From Archangium violaceum Cb vi76 (GTDB taxonomy: Bacteria; Myxococcota; Myxococcia; Myxococcales; Myxococcaceae), in the NCBI RefSeq assembly GCF_000733295.1, contig NZ_JPMI01000305.1, positions 1 to 63,144 of the forward strand: 63,144 nucleotides of DNA, in the 5' to 3' direction. The notes beneath the pieces are model-generated. The model worked only from the letters and a program-made list of their open reading frames with translations, was not told the DNA's origin and did no database searches. Positions 15,555-24,807 of the stretch are shown here, piece by piece. Numbering within the stretch: position 1 is the stretch's first letter; each line of letters opens with the position of its first letter. Position numbers and translations under genes: made by a program.

Positions 15555-17936
15555 TCAGCGATAGGGTGAAGTCTTGAAGATCTGCTCCAGCTTCTTGTGC
15601 TCGCCGCGCTCCAGGCGCACCTCGAACAGCTCGCGCTGACGCGGAGTACCGATCGTCTCGATGATGATCTCCCGGTTGCCCGGCTTCACCGGATAGCGCA
15701 CCAGCGGCAGGTTGCGCTTCACCCGCACGCCGTCGATGTAGACGCGCGACAACTGGTTGGCGCTGATGGACAGGTACGCGAGGCCGCTCCTGGGCGTCTC
15801 CTGGGCCCCGTCGGAGGAAGCGTCCACCACGGGATCCGGCGGTGCGGTGGGCTTCGACCGCCCGGGCTCGGGAGGCGGCGAATCGGGCATCTGGAGGTAC
15901 TGCTCCACGGCGCCACTGACCGCGGACACCTTGGGATCCGTATCGAGCTGGGGCCGTTGCGAGAACCGCCACACCGCGAAGGCGAAGCACACCACCCCCA
16001 CCAGCGCGATGCCACCGGCCACGGCCAACATCTTCCGCCGGTGCCGCCGATCCGCCAGGAGGTTGCGCTCCTCGGTGAACAGGCGGCGCTGGGCCACCGC
16101 CGCCTTCACCTCGGGCGACGTGGGCGGCGGCATGGGGATGTACGAGCGATCCGGCTCGGCCGCCGACGGCTGCTCGGACACCTGGCCCCGCACCAACGAC
16201 GGAGGAATGCGCGCCCGCGTCTGCGTGCCCTCGGAGGGCGGCTGGGGAATGCGCGCCCGCGCCTGCGTGCCCTCGGAGGGCGGCTGAGGCATACGCGCCC
16301 GCGCCTGCGTGCCCTCGGAGGGCGGCTGAGGCATACGCGCCCGCGCCTGTGTGCCCTCGGAGAGCGGAGGACGGAGGCGTACCCCCGTCGGCTCGATCTT
16401 CGCGGTGTCGATCAGATCGTCCGGATCCACCGGAGGCTTGTGGGGCTCGGGCTCGGGCTCGGGGCGGGAGTAGTCCTCCACCATGCGCAGGCGGGGATTC
16501 TTGCCAATGCGCGTGACCTCGCGGGGCGCGGCGCCTCCCGGCAGCACGGGGGAGCGGCGCGGCTTGGGCGGAGCGGCCCCGGGAGGAGCCACCCACGTCT
16601 GCTCATCGTCTCCCGGAGGTTGCGAGCGGCCGGACTCGGGGGCGTCCTTGGGCTCGACCCGTTCCTTGGGGGGGTCGACCCGGGTGACCTGGGTGCCCTC
16701 CTTCAGCCGGGCACGGACCTGGGTGCCGTCCTTGCCGAAGTGGGTGACCTCGGCGGCCTCCTCCCTCGGCCCGACGTAGGTGGACTCGAGCACCTCCTTC
16801 GCGGCCTCGGCCCCGAGCACCTGGGTGGAGTCCATCATCGCCCTGTCCAGCATGGGCCCGGGCGCCACGGTGGGCTCGGGCTGGTACTCCTCGAAGGCGG
16901 GCGGGGCCTCCATGGTGTCGGCCTCGCTGAGCGCCGGGCTGAACGAGGGCCGCACCACCACGGACTTCTCCAGCGCGTCCGCGCCCACCTCGGCCAGCGA
17001 CACACCGGAGATGGGCGTGAGCGTGAAGCGCTCGGAGAACGGCACCGGGCCGAGCGCGGGCCCCGCGGCCATCTCGTTGGGGAAGAGCTCGGACACGAAG
17101 CGGCGCGCGTCCTCGGCGCCGGGCAGGCCACCGTGGGTGGACAGGAAGTTGCGCAGCGAGGCGGCGAACTCGGCGCAGGAACGGTAGCGCCGCGAGGGCG
17201 TGGCCTCCAGCGCGCGCAGGATGATCGGATCCAACCGCGCGTGGAGGCGGCGATCCAGGCGGCTGGGCGGAGGCAGGCCGGCGCGGCGGGTGCTGACGCC
17301 TCCATCGGGGATGACGGCCTCGCGCAGGGTGAGCAGCTCGTAGGCGATGGCGCCGATGGAGTAGATGTCCGAGAACACGTCCGGGGGATCGCCCCTGCCC
17401 ACCTCGGGGGCGCGGTAGGCGCTGCGGCCCCGGCCGGCGAAGGCGCGCTTGAGCTCGGGCACGGACAGGAGCGCCTGGAGCGCCCCGAAGTCGCACACCG
17501 AGGGCAGTCCGCCGCGCGAGAGCAGCACGTTGCCCGGGGTGATGGAGCCGTGGATGACACCGGCCGCGTGGGCGCGCTCCACGGACTCGAGCAACTGGAT
17601 GATGAGCCACAGCGCGGTGGCCGGCGGGAGGAGGACCTCCTTGGTGTTGAGCCGGTAGAGCGCGATGCCCAGGGAGTGGCCGTCAACGGCCTCGCGCACC
17701 ACGGCGAGCCGCTGCTTGACGAAGCCCATGTCGAGGACGGGGACGATGCCCTCGGGGTTGAGTGGATTGAGGACGCTGTAGACGCCGGCGAGCACGGTGG
17801 CGTAGCGCGGGTCGGACGTCTTCGGGAGGAAGAGCTTGATGACGACCCGGGGCCCACCGGGCTCCTGGACGGCCTCGTACAGCTCGGCGAGATCTCCAGC
17901 CTCGATGCGGCCGGTCAACCGGTAGGCGGTGCTCAT
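15555..17936 (-). CDS. Transmembrane Ser/Thr kinase-like protein (probable pseudokinase) with PEGA-like tail
   Basis: This is a 793-residue protein. A kinase fold covers about residues 1-265. The ATP-binding Lys (VVIKLF), DFG and APE motifs are kept, but the catalytic loop reads HGSITPGN, so the catalytic Asp is Ser. A long low-complexity linker follows, rich in TQV/TQA motifs, with four tandem 14-residue repeats (PQPPSEGTQARARM type). Then come one membrane helix (AVAGGIALVGVVCFAFAVW) and a C-terminal PEGA-like beta domain (VYIDGVRVKRNLPLVRYPVKPG). The kinase part is cytoplasmic and the tail periplasmic. It may scaffold or signal rather than phosphorylate. Its ATG overlaps the upstream zinc-ribbon stop (4 bp), and a response regulator follows. 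Confidence 0.85.
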   Translation of the reverse strand: MSTAYRLTGRIEAGDLAELYEAVQEPGGPRVVIKLFLPKTSDPRYATVLAGVYSVLNPLNPEGIVPVLDMGFVKQRLAVVREAVDGHSLGIALYRLNTKEVLLPPATALWLIIQLLESVERAHAAGVIHGSITPGNVLLSRGGLPSVCDFGALQALLSVPELKRAFAGRGRSAYRAPEVGRGDPPDVFSDIYSIGAIAYELLTLREAVIPDGGVSTRRAGLPPPSRLDRRLHARLDPIILRALEATPSRRYRSCAEFAASLRNFLSTHGGLPGAEDARRFVSELFPNEMAAGPALGPVPFSERFTLTPISGVSLAEVGADALEKSVVVRPSFSPALSEADTMEAPPAFEEYQPEPTVAPGPMLDRAMMDSTQVLGAEAAKEVLESTYVGPREEAAEVTHFGKDGTQVRARLKEGTQVTRVDPPKERVEPKDAPESGRSQPPGDDEQTWVAPPGAAPPKPRRSPVLPGGAAPREVTRIGKNPRLRMVEDYSRPEPEPEPHKPPVDPDDLIDTAKIEPTGVRLRPPLSEGTQARARMPQPPSEGTQARARMPQPPSEGTQARARIPQPPSEGTQTRARIPPSLVRGQVSEQPSAAEPDRSYIPMPPPTSPEVKAAVAQRRLFTEERNLLADRRHRRKMLAVAGGIALVGVVCFAFAVWRFSQRPQLDTDPKVSAVSGAVEQYLQMPDSPPPEPGRSKPTAPPDPVVDASSDGAQETPRSGLAYLSISANQLSRVYIDGVRVKRNLPLVRYPVKPGNREIIIETIGTPRQRELFEVRLERGEHKKLEQIFKTSPYR
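16201..16368. repeat. Tandem 42-bp coding repeat (about 4 units)
   Basis: Four consecutive 42-bp units encode a 14-residue period of the PPSEGTQARAR type inside the linker of the minus-strand pseudokinase. The last unit is diverged (GTQTRARIPP). Copy number is likely to vary between strains because the units are nearly identical in DNA. Confidence 0.8.
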
Positions 17937-18244
17937 CCCTTCCTCTTCCGGGACCGGACGGCGTCGAACTGGAACCCGCACCAGACGCACGCCTCGCCCT
18001 TGCGCCCGGGGGGCAGCTCCAGTGTACAGCCCGGGCAGCGCGGCTGGGGCCGATTGCTCGTACGGGGAGCGGCCGTCTTTTGACGCACCGGGCCCACCGG
18101 GACACGGACGCGCCGCGCCACGGCGCCGCCGCGCACCCGGACCTCGAGCTGGCGGACACGGTCCTCCAGGGCCTCGATGCGGGCGGCGAGCCGCGCGTGG
18201 AGCTCGGCGTCGGACGGGGGGGAACGTCGGGCGGGCGATCTCAT
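17933..18244 (-). CDS. Small coiled-coil zinc-ribbon protein
   Basis: This is a 103-residue protein. It has a basic N-terminus, a short coiled coil (LHARLAARIEALEDRVRQLEVRV) and a C-terminal zinc ribbon (CPGC about 15 residues before CVWC) followed by a basic tail. The start at 18244 is preferred over an upstream in-frame ATG at 18295. Its stop overlaps the ATG of the pseudokinase gene by 4 bp, so the two are translated together. It probably assists the kinase-like protein or binds nucleic acid; neither can be shown from sequence. Confidence 0.75.
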   Translation of the reverse strand: MRSPARRSPPSDAELHARLAARIEALEDRVRQLEVRVRGGAVARRVRVPVGPVRQKTAAPRTSNRPQPRCPGCTLELPPGRKGEACVWCGFQFDAVRSRKRKG

Positions 18245-18330
18245 TGCGGACCCGCGAGCGTGCCATGCCCGCTCGTAACCCCGCAAGGTGGACAACCCGT
18301 ATGAATGGTGGCGCGTGAGGGGCGCGTGTT

Positions 18331-20043
<1,713 letters not shown>

Positions 20044-20049
20044 TAACCA

Positions 20050-20084
20050 CCCCTCTCCCCCCGGGAGAGGGACGGGGTGAGGGT
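20050..20084. repeat. Dispersed palindromic repeat, copy 3
   Basis: CCCTCTCC and GGGAGAGGG arms are followed by ACGGGGTGAGGGT. This is the reverse orientation of copies 1 and 2. The flank CATCCCAGGTTGAACC matches the flank of copy 1 when reverse-complemented. It begins a few bases after the 5'-nucleotidase stop and could form a hairpin terminator or 3'-end stabiliser. Confidence 0.8.
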
Positions 20085-20108
20085 ATCGATCATCCCAGGT
20101 TGAACCCC

Positions 20109-21161
20109 GTGTCCACCGGCCGTTCGCCCCGTCTCCGCCGCCGTGCCTGGCGTGGACCCCTGCTCGGGTTCCTGCTCACGAGCCTCGTGGCCCACGCGGC
20201 CTCTTCGGAGCAGGAGGCCGAGCGGTGGTTCGCGCTCGCCCACCAGCCGCCCGCGGAGTTCGAGCAGCGGGTGGCCCAGGTGGGCTGCGACAAGGTCCAC
20301 TGGCGGGGGAACGTGCTGCGCGACGATATGTTCGGCTTCAAGAGCAAGGGGAGCCGGCTGGAGGAGCATTTCGGGTGGATCGCCCGCCGCTGCCCGGAGG
20401 ATGCCTGGAACCTGCTCGTCGACGAGGAGACGCATCTGTCTCCCGGGCTCGCCGAGCAGGCCCTGTCACCCGAGCAGCTCCGCCGGTTCCGCTTCCGGGG
20501 CAACCCCGAGTGGGCGCTCGGGGAGCTGATCACCTCCTGGGAGCGCGGGTCTCGCCTCACGCCGGAGTACGCGCGGGTGGTGGCCCGTGCGGTGGCACGC
20601 GAGGTGACGGGCGAGACGGACCGGGGGCCCTGGCTCGTGCGAAGCCTGGCGAGGCTGAAACTCCCTCCCGATGAGCTCCGGGAGACGGTGGCGCCCCTGC
20701 TCGCGAGTGCGAAGCCCCAGGTGAGGACGGCCACGGCGGCGCTGCTCGCGCGGACCGGGGCCGGGGAGATTCCGCGTCCGGTGGCGCTGGCCTGTGCCCG
20801 GGAGCACGAGGCCCTCACCACGTGTGTCCAGGACGCGATCCGCGCCGTGGGGCCACGTCCGGGCTCTTCGCAGGGCCTCACCCTCGTCCCTCCGGGCTCG
20901 GATCCCTTCTACGGCAAGGGCCCTCCCACCGAGGCGTTCTGGTGCGAGCTCATGAACTCGCGCCTCGAGGAATGTGAATGGAATCCCTGCACGGGGAAAC
21001 CCCTCGCGGGCGAGGCCCTGTCTCGACTGGCCGCCGCGGCGGGCATCTCCGCGCGGAAGGTTCCGGAGCCTCCCCCTCCCTGCGCCCGGCGGAAGGCCGA
21101 CTTCCTCCAGGAATACGATCCGCTGCCCTGGAGTGGGGAGGGCATCTTTCTCCAGCTTTGA
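20109..21161 (+). CDS. Exported HEAT-like protein of unknown function
   Basis: This is a 350-residue protein. A basic N-terminus leads into a signal peptide (GPLLGFLLTSLVAHAA). The mature part is mainly paired helices resembling HEAT/armadillo repeats (LLASAKPQVRTATAALLARTG, LACAREHEALTTCVQDAIRAV). Six or more cysteines, for example FWCELMNSRLEECEWNPC, suggest periplasmic disulfides. The start is a GTG located in the flank of palindromic repeat copy 3, so the repeat flank supplies the translation start context. The family is not recognised. Confidence 0.65.
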   Translation: MSTGRSPRLRRRAWRGPLLGFLLTSLVAHAASSEQEAERWFALAHQPPAEFEQRVAQVGCDKVHWRGNVLRDDMFGFKSKGSRLEEHFGWIARRCPEDAWNLLVDEETHLSPGLAEQALSPEQLRRFRFRGNPEWALGELITSWERGSRLTPEYARVVARAVAREVTGETDRGPWLVRSLARLKLPPDELRETVAPLLASAKPQVRTATAALLARTGAGEIPRPVALACAREHEALTTCVQDAIRAVGPRPGSSQGLTLVPPGSDPFYGKGPPTEAFWCELMNSRLEECEWNPCTGKPLAGEALSRLAAAAGISARKVPEPPPPCARRKADFLQEYDPLPWSGEGIFLQL

Positions 21162-21170
21162 GAGCGAGGC

Positions 21171-21198
21171 TCCGGGCGCACAAGGGGATGCGCCCGGA
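21171..21198 (+). terminator. Hairpin downstream of the exported-protein gene
   Basis: Perfect 10-bp arms TCCGGGCGCA and TGCGCCCGGA enclose an 8-nt loop 9 bp after the stop codon. Only a short T stretch follows. It is a likely transcript 3' end between convergent genes. Confidence 0.6.
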
Positions 21199-21259
21199 TT
21201 TGCCTCGGATTATCCATGGGTGCGCCGCCAGGGTTTTCCCCCTCTCCCTGGAGGGCTCC

Positions 21260-21308
21260 TGCCCCGGGCTCGGAGACGACTTCTCCGTGTCCCGGGGCAA
21301 GGTTTTTC
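21260..21308 (+). terminator. Strong rho-independent-type terminator
   Basis: Outer arms TGCCCCGGG and CCCGGGGCA and inner arms CGGAGA and TCTCCG form a long hairpin, followed by GGTTTTTC. With the preceding hairpin it separates the plus-strand exported-protein gene from the convergent methyltransferase gene. Confidence 0.7.
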
Positions 21309-21323
21309 GGGGGGCTCGGGGAC

Positions 21324-22127
21324 CTACCCGTACGAGGCGCCCGGAATGCGCCCCCAGATGACGGAGGTGTAACGGGAGCCGGGCTCGGCCTCGAGTCCCA
21401 GCTTCTTGAGATCGTCCGAGTACTTCGAGCCCTTCACCACCACCCACCGCCGGGCCACGCGCCGGGCCTCCGCCAGCGTCTCGGGCGAGAGTGGAGCGTG
21501 CTCGGCGAAGCGGCGGAGCATCTCGAAGGCCGGCTGGGACTTCTTGGGCTTCTCGAACATCGGATCGAAGAACACGACGTCGAACGAGCCCGAGGGCATC
21601 GAGCGCAAGTACGTGTGCGAGTCCGCATGCACCGGCTCCACGTGGCATGACTGGGGGCCGTAGTCGTAGGCGGCGAGACCCTCGGAGATGACGGCGTAGA
21701 GCGCGAAGCTCTTCTCCAGCCCCACCACCCTGCCCTCCGGCCCCGCCACCAGCGCGGCCACCAGCGCGTCCTGCCCGAGCCCCAGCGTGCAATCGAGGAA
21801 GTGATCTCCCGCGCGCAGCTCGGCCACGCGGACGAGGGCGTCATCTCCGCCCTCCTGCCCCGAGAGGATCCGCAGCCGGCGCAGGTGCGCCATGCCCGGG
21901 TTGAAGCTGAAGGAGCCCTCGCGATCCCACAGCGAGACGCCCTCGCGCTCGAAGACGATGAAGGCGTCCGCCACGGACTTCAGCAGCGGACCGATGGGCT
22001 GCTTCATGCGCCTCGGGACGAACGGCAGGTTCCACGTGCGCGCGGCCTCGCGGGCCCGCTTCACCACGGACTCCTCGGGTTTGCCGCTCGTGGTCACGGC
22101 GAGGGGGACACGGGTCTGCTCCTTCAC
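21324..22127 (-). CDS. Class I SAM-dependent methyltransferase (RsmJ-like)
   Basis: This is a 267-residue protein. The SAM-binding motif I reads HFLDCTLGLGQDALVA and the acidic loop GRVVGLEKSFALYAVI. The catalytic region SFDVVFFDPMFEKPKKSQPAFEMLR is close to the FDPMFP motif of the DUF548/RsmJ family, which methylates 16S rRNA guanine. An extra N-terminal segment of about 60 residues precedes the core. The GTG start at 22127 has GGAG upstream. An RNA substrate is likely but not proven. It is downstream of the diguanylate cyclase on the same strand, separated by a palindromic repeat. Confidence 0.8.
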   Translation of the reverse strand: MKEQTRVPLAVTTSGKPEESVVKRAREAARTWNLPFVPRRMKQPIGPLLKSVADAFIVFEREGVSLWDREGSFSFNPGMAHLRRLRILSGQEGGDDALVRVAELRAGDHFLDCTLGLGQDALVAALVAGPEGRVVGLEKSFALYAVISEGLAAYDYGPQSCHVEPVHADSHTYLRSMPSGSFDVVFFDPMFEKPKKSQPAFEMLRRFAEHAPLSPETLAEARRVARRWVVVKGSKYSDDLKKLGLEAEPGSRYTSVIWGRIPGASYG

Positions 22128-22161
22128 TCCAGACGCTCCTTGCCAACCCGGGGCCCGTGGC

Positions 22162-22196
22162 ACCCTCACCCTGTCCCTCTCCCGGCGGGAGAGGGG
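22162..22196. repeat. Dispersed palindromic repeat, copy 4
   Basis: ACCCTCACC is followed by CCCTCTCCC and GGGAGAGGG arms. It occupies the gap between the diguanylate cyclase and methyltransferase genes, in the same orientation as copies 1 and 2. The flank AACCCGGGGCCCGTGGC resembles the flank of copy 1. Confidence 0.8.
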
Positions 22197-22202
22197 TTCT
22201 TC

Positions 22203-24371
22203 TCAGCCCTCGACGGCCTGGAGCTTCCGGCCACCCTGCGCCTCGGCCACCGTCACCGACTGGTTCCGGCCGTGCCGCTTCGCGTAGTACAGGCACTGAT
22301 CCGCCTGCTCCACCAGCACCAGCTTGTCCGTGCCGTGATCCGGCGCCGTCGCGATGCCCAGCGACAGCGTCACCTTCAGCGGGCCCATCTCCGTCTGGAA
22401 GACCTCGGCCTTGATGGCCTCGCGGATGCGCTCGGCGATGATCTTCGCGCCCTTGGCGTCCGTCTCCGGCATCAGGATGGCGAACTCCTCGCCGCCGTAC
22501 CGCGCGACGATGTCCGTGTCCCGCGCCTGCTCGCGGAGGATGCGCGCCACGCCCTTGAGCACCTGGTCTCCCGTCAGGTGGCCGTAGGTGTCGTTCACGC
22601 TCTTGAAGTGGTCCACGTCCGTGAGCATCAGCGAGCACTTGCGCCCGTACCGCCGCGAGTGCGCGAGCATCTCGTCCGCCTTCGCCTGGAAGGTGCGGTT
22701 GTTGTACAGGCCCGTCATGCCGTCCGTGGTGGCCATGCGCTCCATGGCCTCGTAGAGCTGGGCGCGCAGCACGGCCTGGGCCGCCTGGATGGCGATGACC
22801 TCCAGCATCCGCAGCACGTCATGATCCAGCGCGGCCTTGCGGCGCGAGCCCGCCACCAGCGTCCCGAGGATCCGATCACCCGCCGTGAGCGGGAAGATCT
22901 TCAGCGCGGCGAGGCCCCGGAGCTGGGTCTCCTCGTCGAAGATGACCTGGCGGTCCATGGCCTTGATGTCGCGGCCGGGCAGCGGCGCGCCATAGCGCAC
23001 CACGTTGGCCACCAGCCCGTTGTTGTCCGCGAAGGAGCGGCCCTCGAGCGCCTTGCTCCCCTGCGCCGTGACGCCGAGCATCCGCGCCACCTTGTGGAGC
23101 CGCTTGCCCTCCTGCTCGTTCACGATGGTGACGGCGCAGAAGTCCAGCCCGGCCAACTGCCGTGCGCTCTCGAGCACCGCCAGGAACACCTGATCCGGGC
23201 TGCCGGCGCGGTTGAGTTCCTCGATGGCCCGGAAGAACCGGTCCTTCTCGTCGCGCGTCTTGCGGATGTACGACATCACCCGCTCCACCTCGATGGAGCG
23301 CAGCACCTCGGCGGCGATCGTCGTCAGCAGCTTCTCGTCGTCGTCCGAGAACGGGTTGTGCGTCACCCGATCCGCCACCAGCACGCCGCGCACCAGCCCA
23401 CTGGCCGCCTCGATGATGGGCACGGCCAGCACGGCACCGAGGGTGGGCGCGCTGCCGTCGTACCAGGTGATGCCCTTGAGCCCGTGGGCCGAGTGCATGC
23501 GCACCGGGGCGCGGCGCTTGAGCACGCCACCGAGCATGCCCTCGCCGGCGTTGAAGCGCTCGCGCTGTACGCGATCCGAGGCGCTGCGGCAGTCGTACAG
23601 CTTCAGGCCCTTGTCGTCGGACGCGAGGAGGAAGGCCGCGCAGGTGTGGGTGTGCAGGGCCGTCTCGGCGATCTCCAGGGCGGCGCCCACCGCGCCCTCG
23701 ATCTCCTTCACCGAGGCGAGCAGCCACTTCTCCTCGTCCTTCACGTCGGGCGGGTTGTCGTGGGAGCCGGAGCTGACGAGCCGGAAGGTCCGGGCGCGCT
23801 CCTCGACCTCCTTGATCCGCTTCTCCACGGCGGCGTTCTCCGCGCGGCGGGCGGCGGCGATGCGGGCGGAGAGGACCAGTTGGTACAGGCCGGCGAAGAG
23901 CGCGAGGAAGAGCGCGTGGGTGAGAAAGGAGGTGACGCTGCGCTCGGGGCCCTGGAGGACGATGACCGCATCGAAGGCGAGCGCCACGCCGAGCAGCGTG
24001 AGGCCCGCGTTGCGCGGCAGGAAGGCCACGAGGAAGGCCATGACCAGGTAGACCAGGGGGAAGATGGCGCCCCCGGCGATGGCCACGACGATGAAGGCCG
24101 AGGCGATGAGCACCGCGCCCAGCTCCAGATCATCCCGGAGGTAGAGCGGAGCGCCCACGGCGCCGCGGGTGAAGCGCCGCCAGCCCATCACCCCCAGCCC
24201 GGCGAGCAGGAAGAGGACGAGGGAAGCCTCGGTCCAGCCGAGCGTGTGCAGGCCGCGGAAGCCGCCGCGCGCCAGGTGCGTGAAGGCGGCCAGCACGGCG
24301 GCGCAGGGGATGGCCCGGATCAGGGAGTGGAAGAGCTTGGAGACTGGAGGGATGGCCGAAAGAGCGGACAC
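22203..24371 (-). CDS. Membrane-anchored GAF-GAF-GGDEF diguanylate cyclase
   Basis: This 722-residue enzyme makes the second messenger c-di-GMP. The N-terminus has about five membrane helices (to residue 170) and a coiled linker. Two GAF-like sensor regions follow (about 200-360 and 375-535). The GGDEF domain has the active site ARYGGEEFAILMPE. Five residues before it stands RDTD, a complete RxxD inhibitory site, so product feedback inhibition is expected. The cyclase also has the usual TDGMTGLYNNRTF and LTDVDHFKSVNDTYGH motifs. The start is a GTG 2 bp after the ftsB stop, so synthesis may be linked to the divisome gene. Confidence 0.93.
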   Translation of the reverse strand: MSALSAIPPVSKLFHSLIRAIPCAAVLAAFTHLARGGFRGLHTLGWTEASLVLFLLAGLGVMGWRRFTRGAVGAPLYLRDDLELGAVLIASAFIVVAIAGGAIFPLVYLVMAFLVAFLPRNAGLTLLGVALAFDAVIVLQGPERSVTSFLTHALFLALFAGLYQLVLSARIAAARRAENAAVEKRIKEVEERARTFRLVSSGSHDNPPDVKDEEKWLLASVKEIEGAVGAALEIAETALHTHTCAAFLLASDDKGLKLYDCRSASDRVQRERFNAGEGMLGGVLKRRAPVRMHSAHGLKGITWYDGSAPTLGAVLAVPIIEAASGLVRGVLVADRVTHNPFSDDDEKLLTTIAAEVLRSIEVERVMSYIRKTRDEKDRFFRAIEELNRAGSPDQVFLAVLESARQLAGLDFCAVTIVNEQEGKRLHKVARMLGVTAQGSKALEGRSFADNNGLVANVVRYGAPLPGRDIKAMDRQVIFDEETQLRGLAALKIFPLTAGDRILGTLVAGSRRKAALDHDVLRMLEVIAIQAAQAVLRAQLYEAMERMATTDGMTGLYNNRTFQAKADEMLAHSRRYGRKCSLMLTDVDHFKSVNDTYGHLTGDQVLKGVARILREQARDTDIVARYGGEEFAILMPETDAKGAKIIAERIREAIKAEVFQTEMGPLKVTLSLGIATAPDHGTDKLVLVEQADQCLYYAKRHGRNQSVTVAEAQGGRKLQAVEG

Positions 24372-24373
24372 GG

Positions 24374-24649
24374 TTACTCCAGGTGGAAGACGAGCTCGCC
24401 CGGCTTGACGTAGCCGAGCTCCTCGCGCGCGGCGCGCTCGAGGGCGGCGGGATCATTGCGCAGCGCGTTGATCTCGCGAAGAAGGGTGGCGTTCTGCTCG
24501 GACAGGACGCGGTTGCGCTCCTGGATGGCCTCGACGTCCTGGCGCAGACGCAGGTAGCGGCGGAAGCCCTTCGCGTCCACCGCTGAAACCAGCGTGAGGA
24601 CCGCGGCCACACACGCCGCTATACCGAGGAGCTTTCGCCGCACCGTCAT
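24374..24649 (-). CDS. ftsB: FtsB/DivIC-family cell-division protein
   Basis: This small bitopic protein (91 residues) has a short cytoplasmic start, a single membrane helix (LLGIAACVAAVLTLVSAV) and a periplasmic coiled coil (LRQDVEAIQERNRVLSEQNATLLREINALR). A conserved tail follows (ALERAAREELGYVKPGELVFHLE). This matches FtsB/DivIC, which bridges FtsL and FtsQ at the septum. It is the first gene of a tight pair with the diguanylate cyclase. The start at 24649 gives the usual family length; upstream in-frame starts would add an unrelated extension. Confidence 0.88.
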   Translation of the reverse strand: MTVRRKLLGIAACVAAVLTLVSAVDAKGFRRYLRLRQDVEAIQERNRVLSEQNATLLREINALRNDPAALERAAREELGYVKPGELVFHLE

Positions 24650-24807
24650 GAGTGGGCGGAAGGTACCAGCGGCGACCTCTCCGGCAAGAAATCCGCTCCA
24701 GGCCTGTAGCGAGCCGTCCCTCTTTCTCACGGAGGACAGTCGCCCCTCGTGGACAGCGTCCCATGGCACGCCTCCTGCCAACATGCGGTCCCCTCGCAAG
24801 GAGCCGG

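Noticed and set aside
16201-16368. Regular 42-bp repeats considered as a CRISPR-like array
   Set aside because: The units abut without spacers, stay in frame and encode a protein linker.
15597-18083. An 828-codon open frame on the plus strand
   Set aside because: It is the antisense shadow of the pseudokinase gene. Its protein is Arg/Gly/His-rich low-complexity sequence with no domain.
21801-24413. An 870-codon open frame on the plus strand
   Set aside because: It is antisense to the diguanylate cyclase, which has full GAF and GGDEF motifs.
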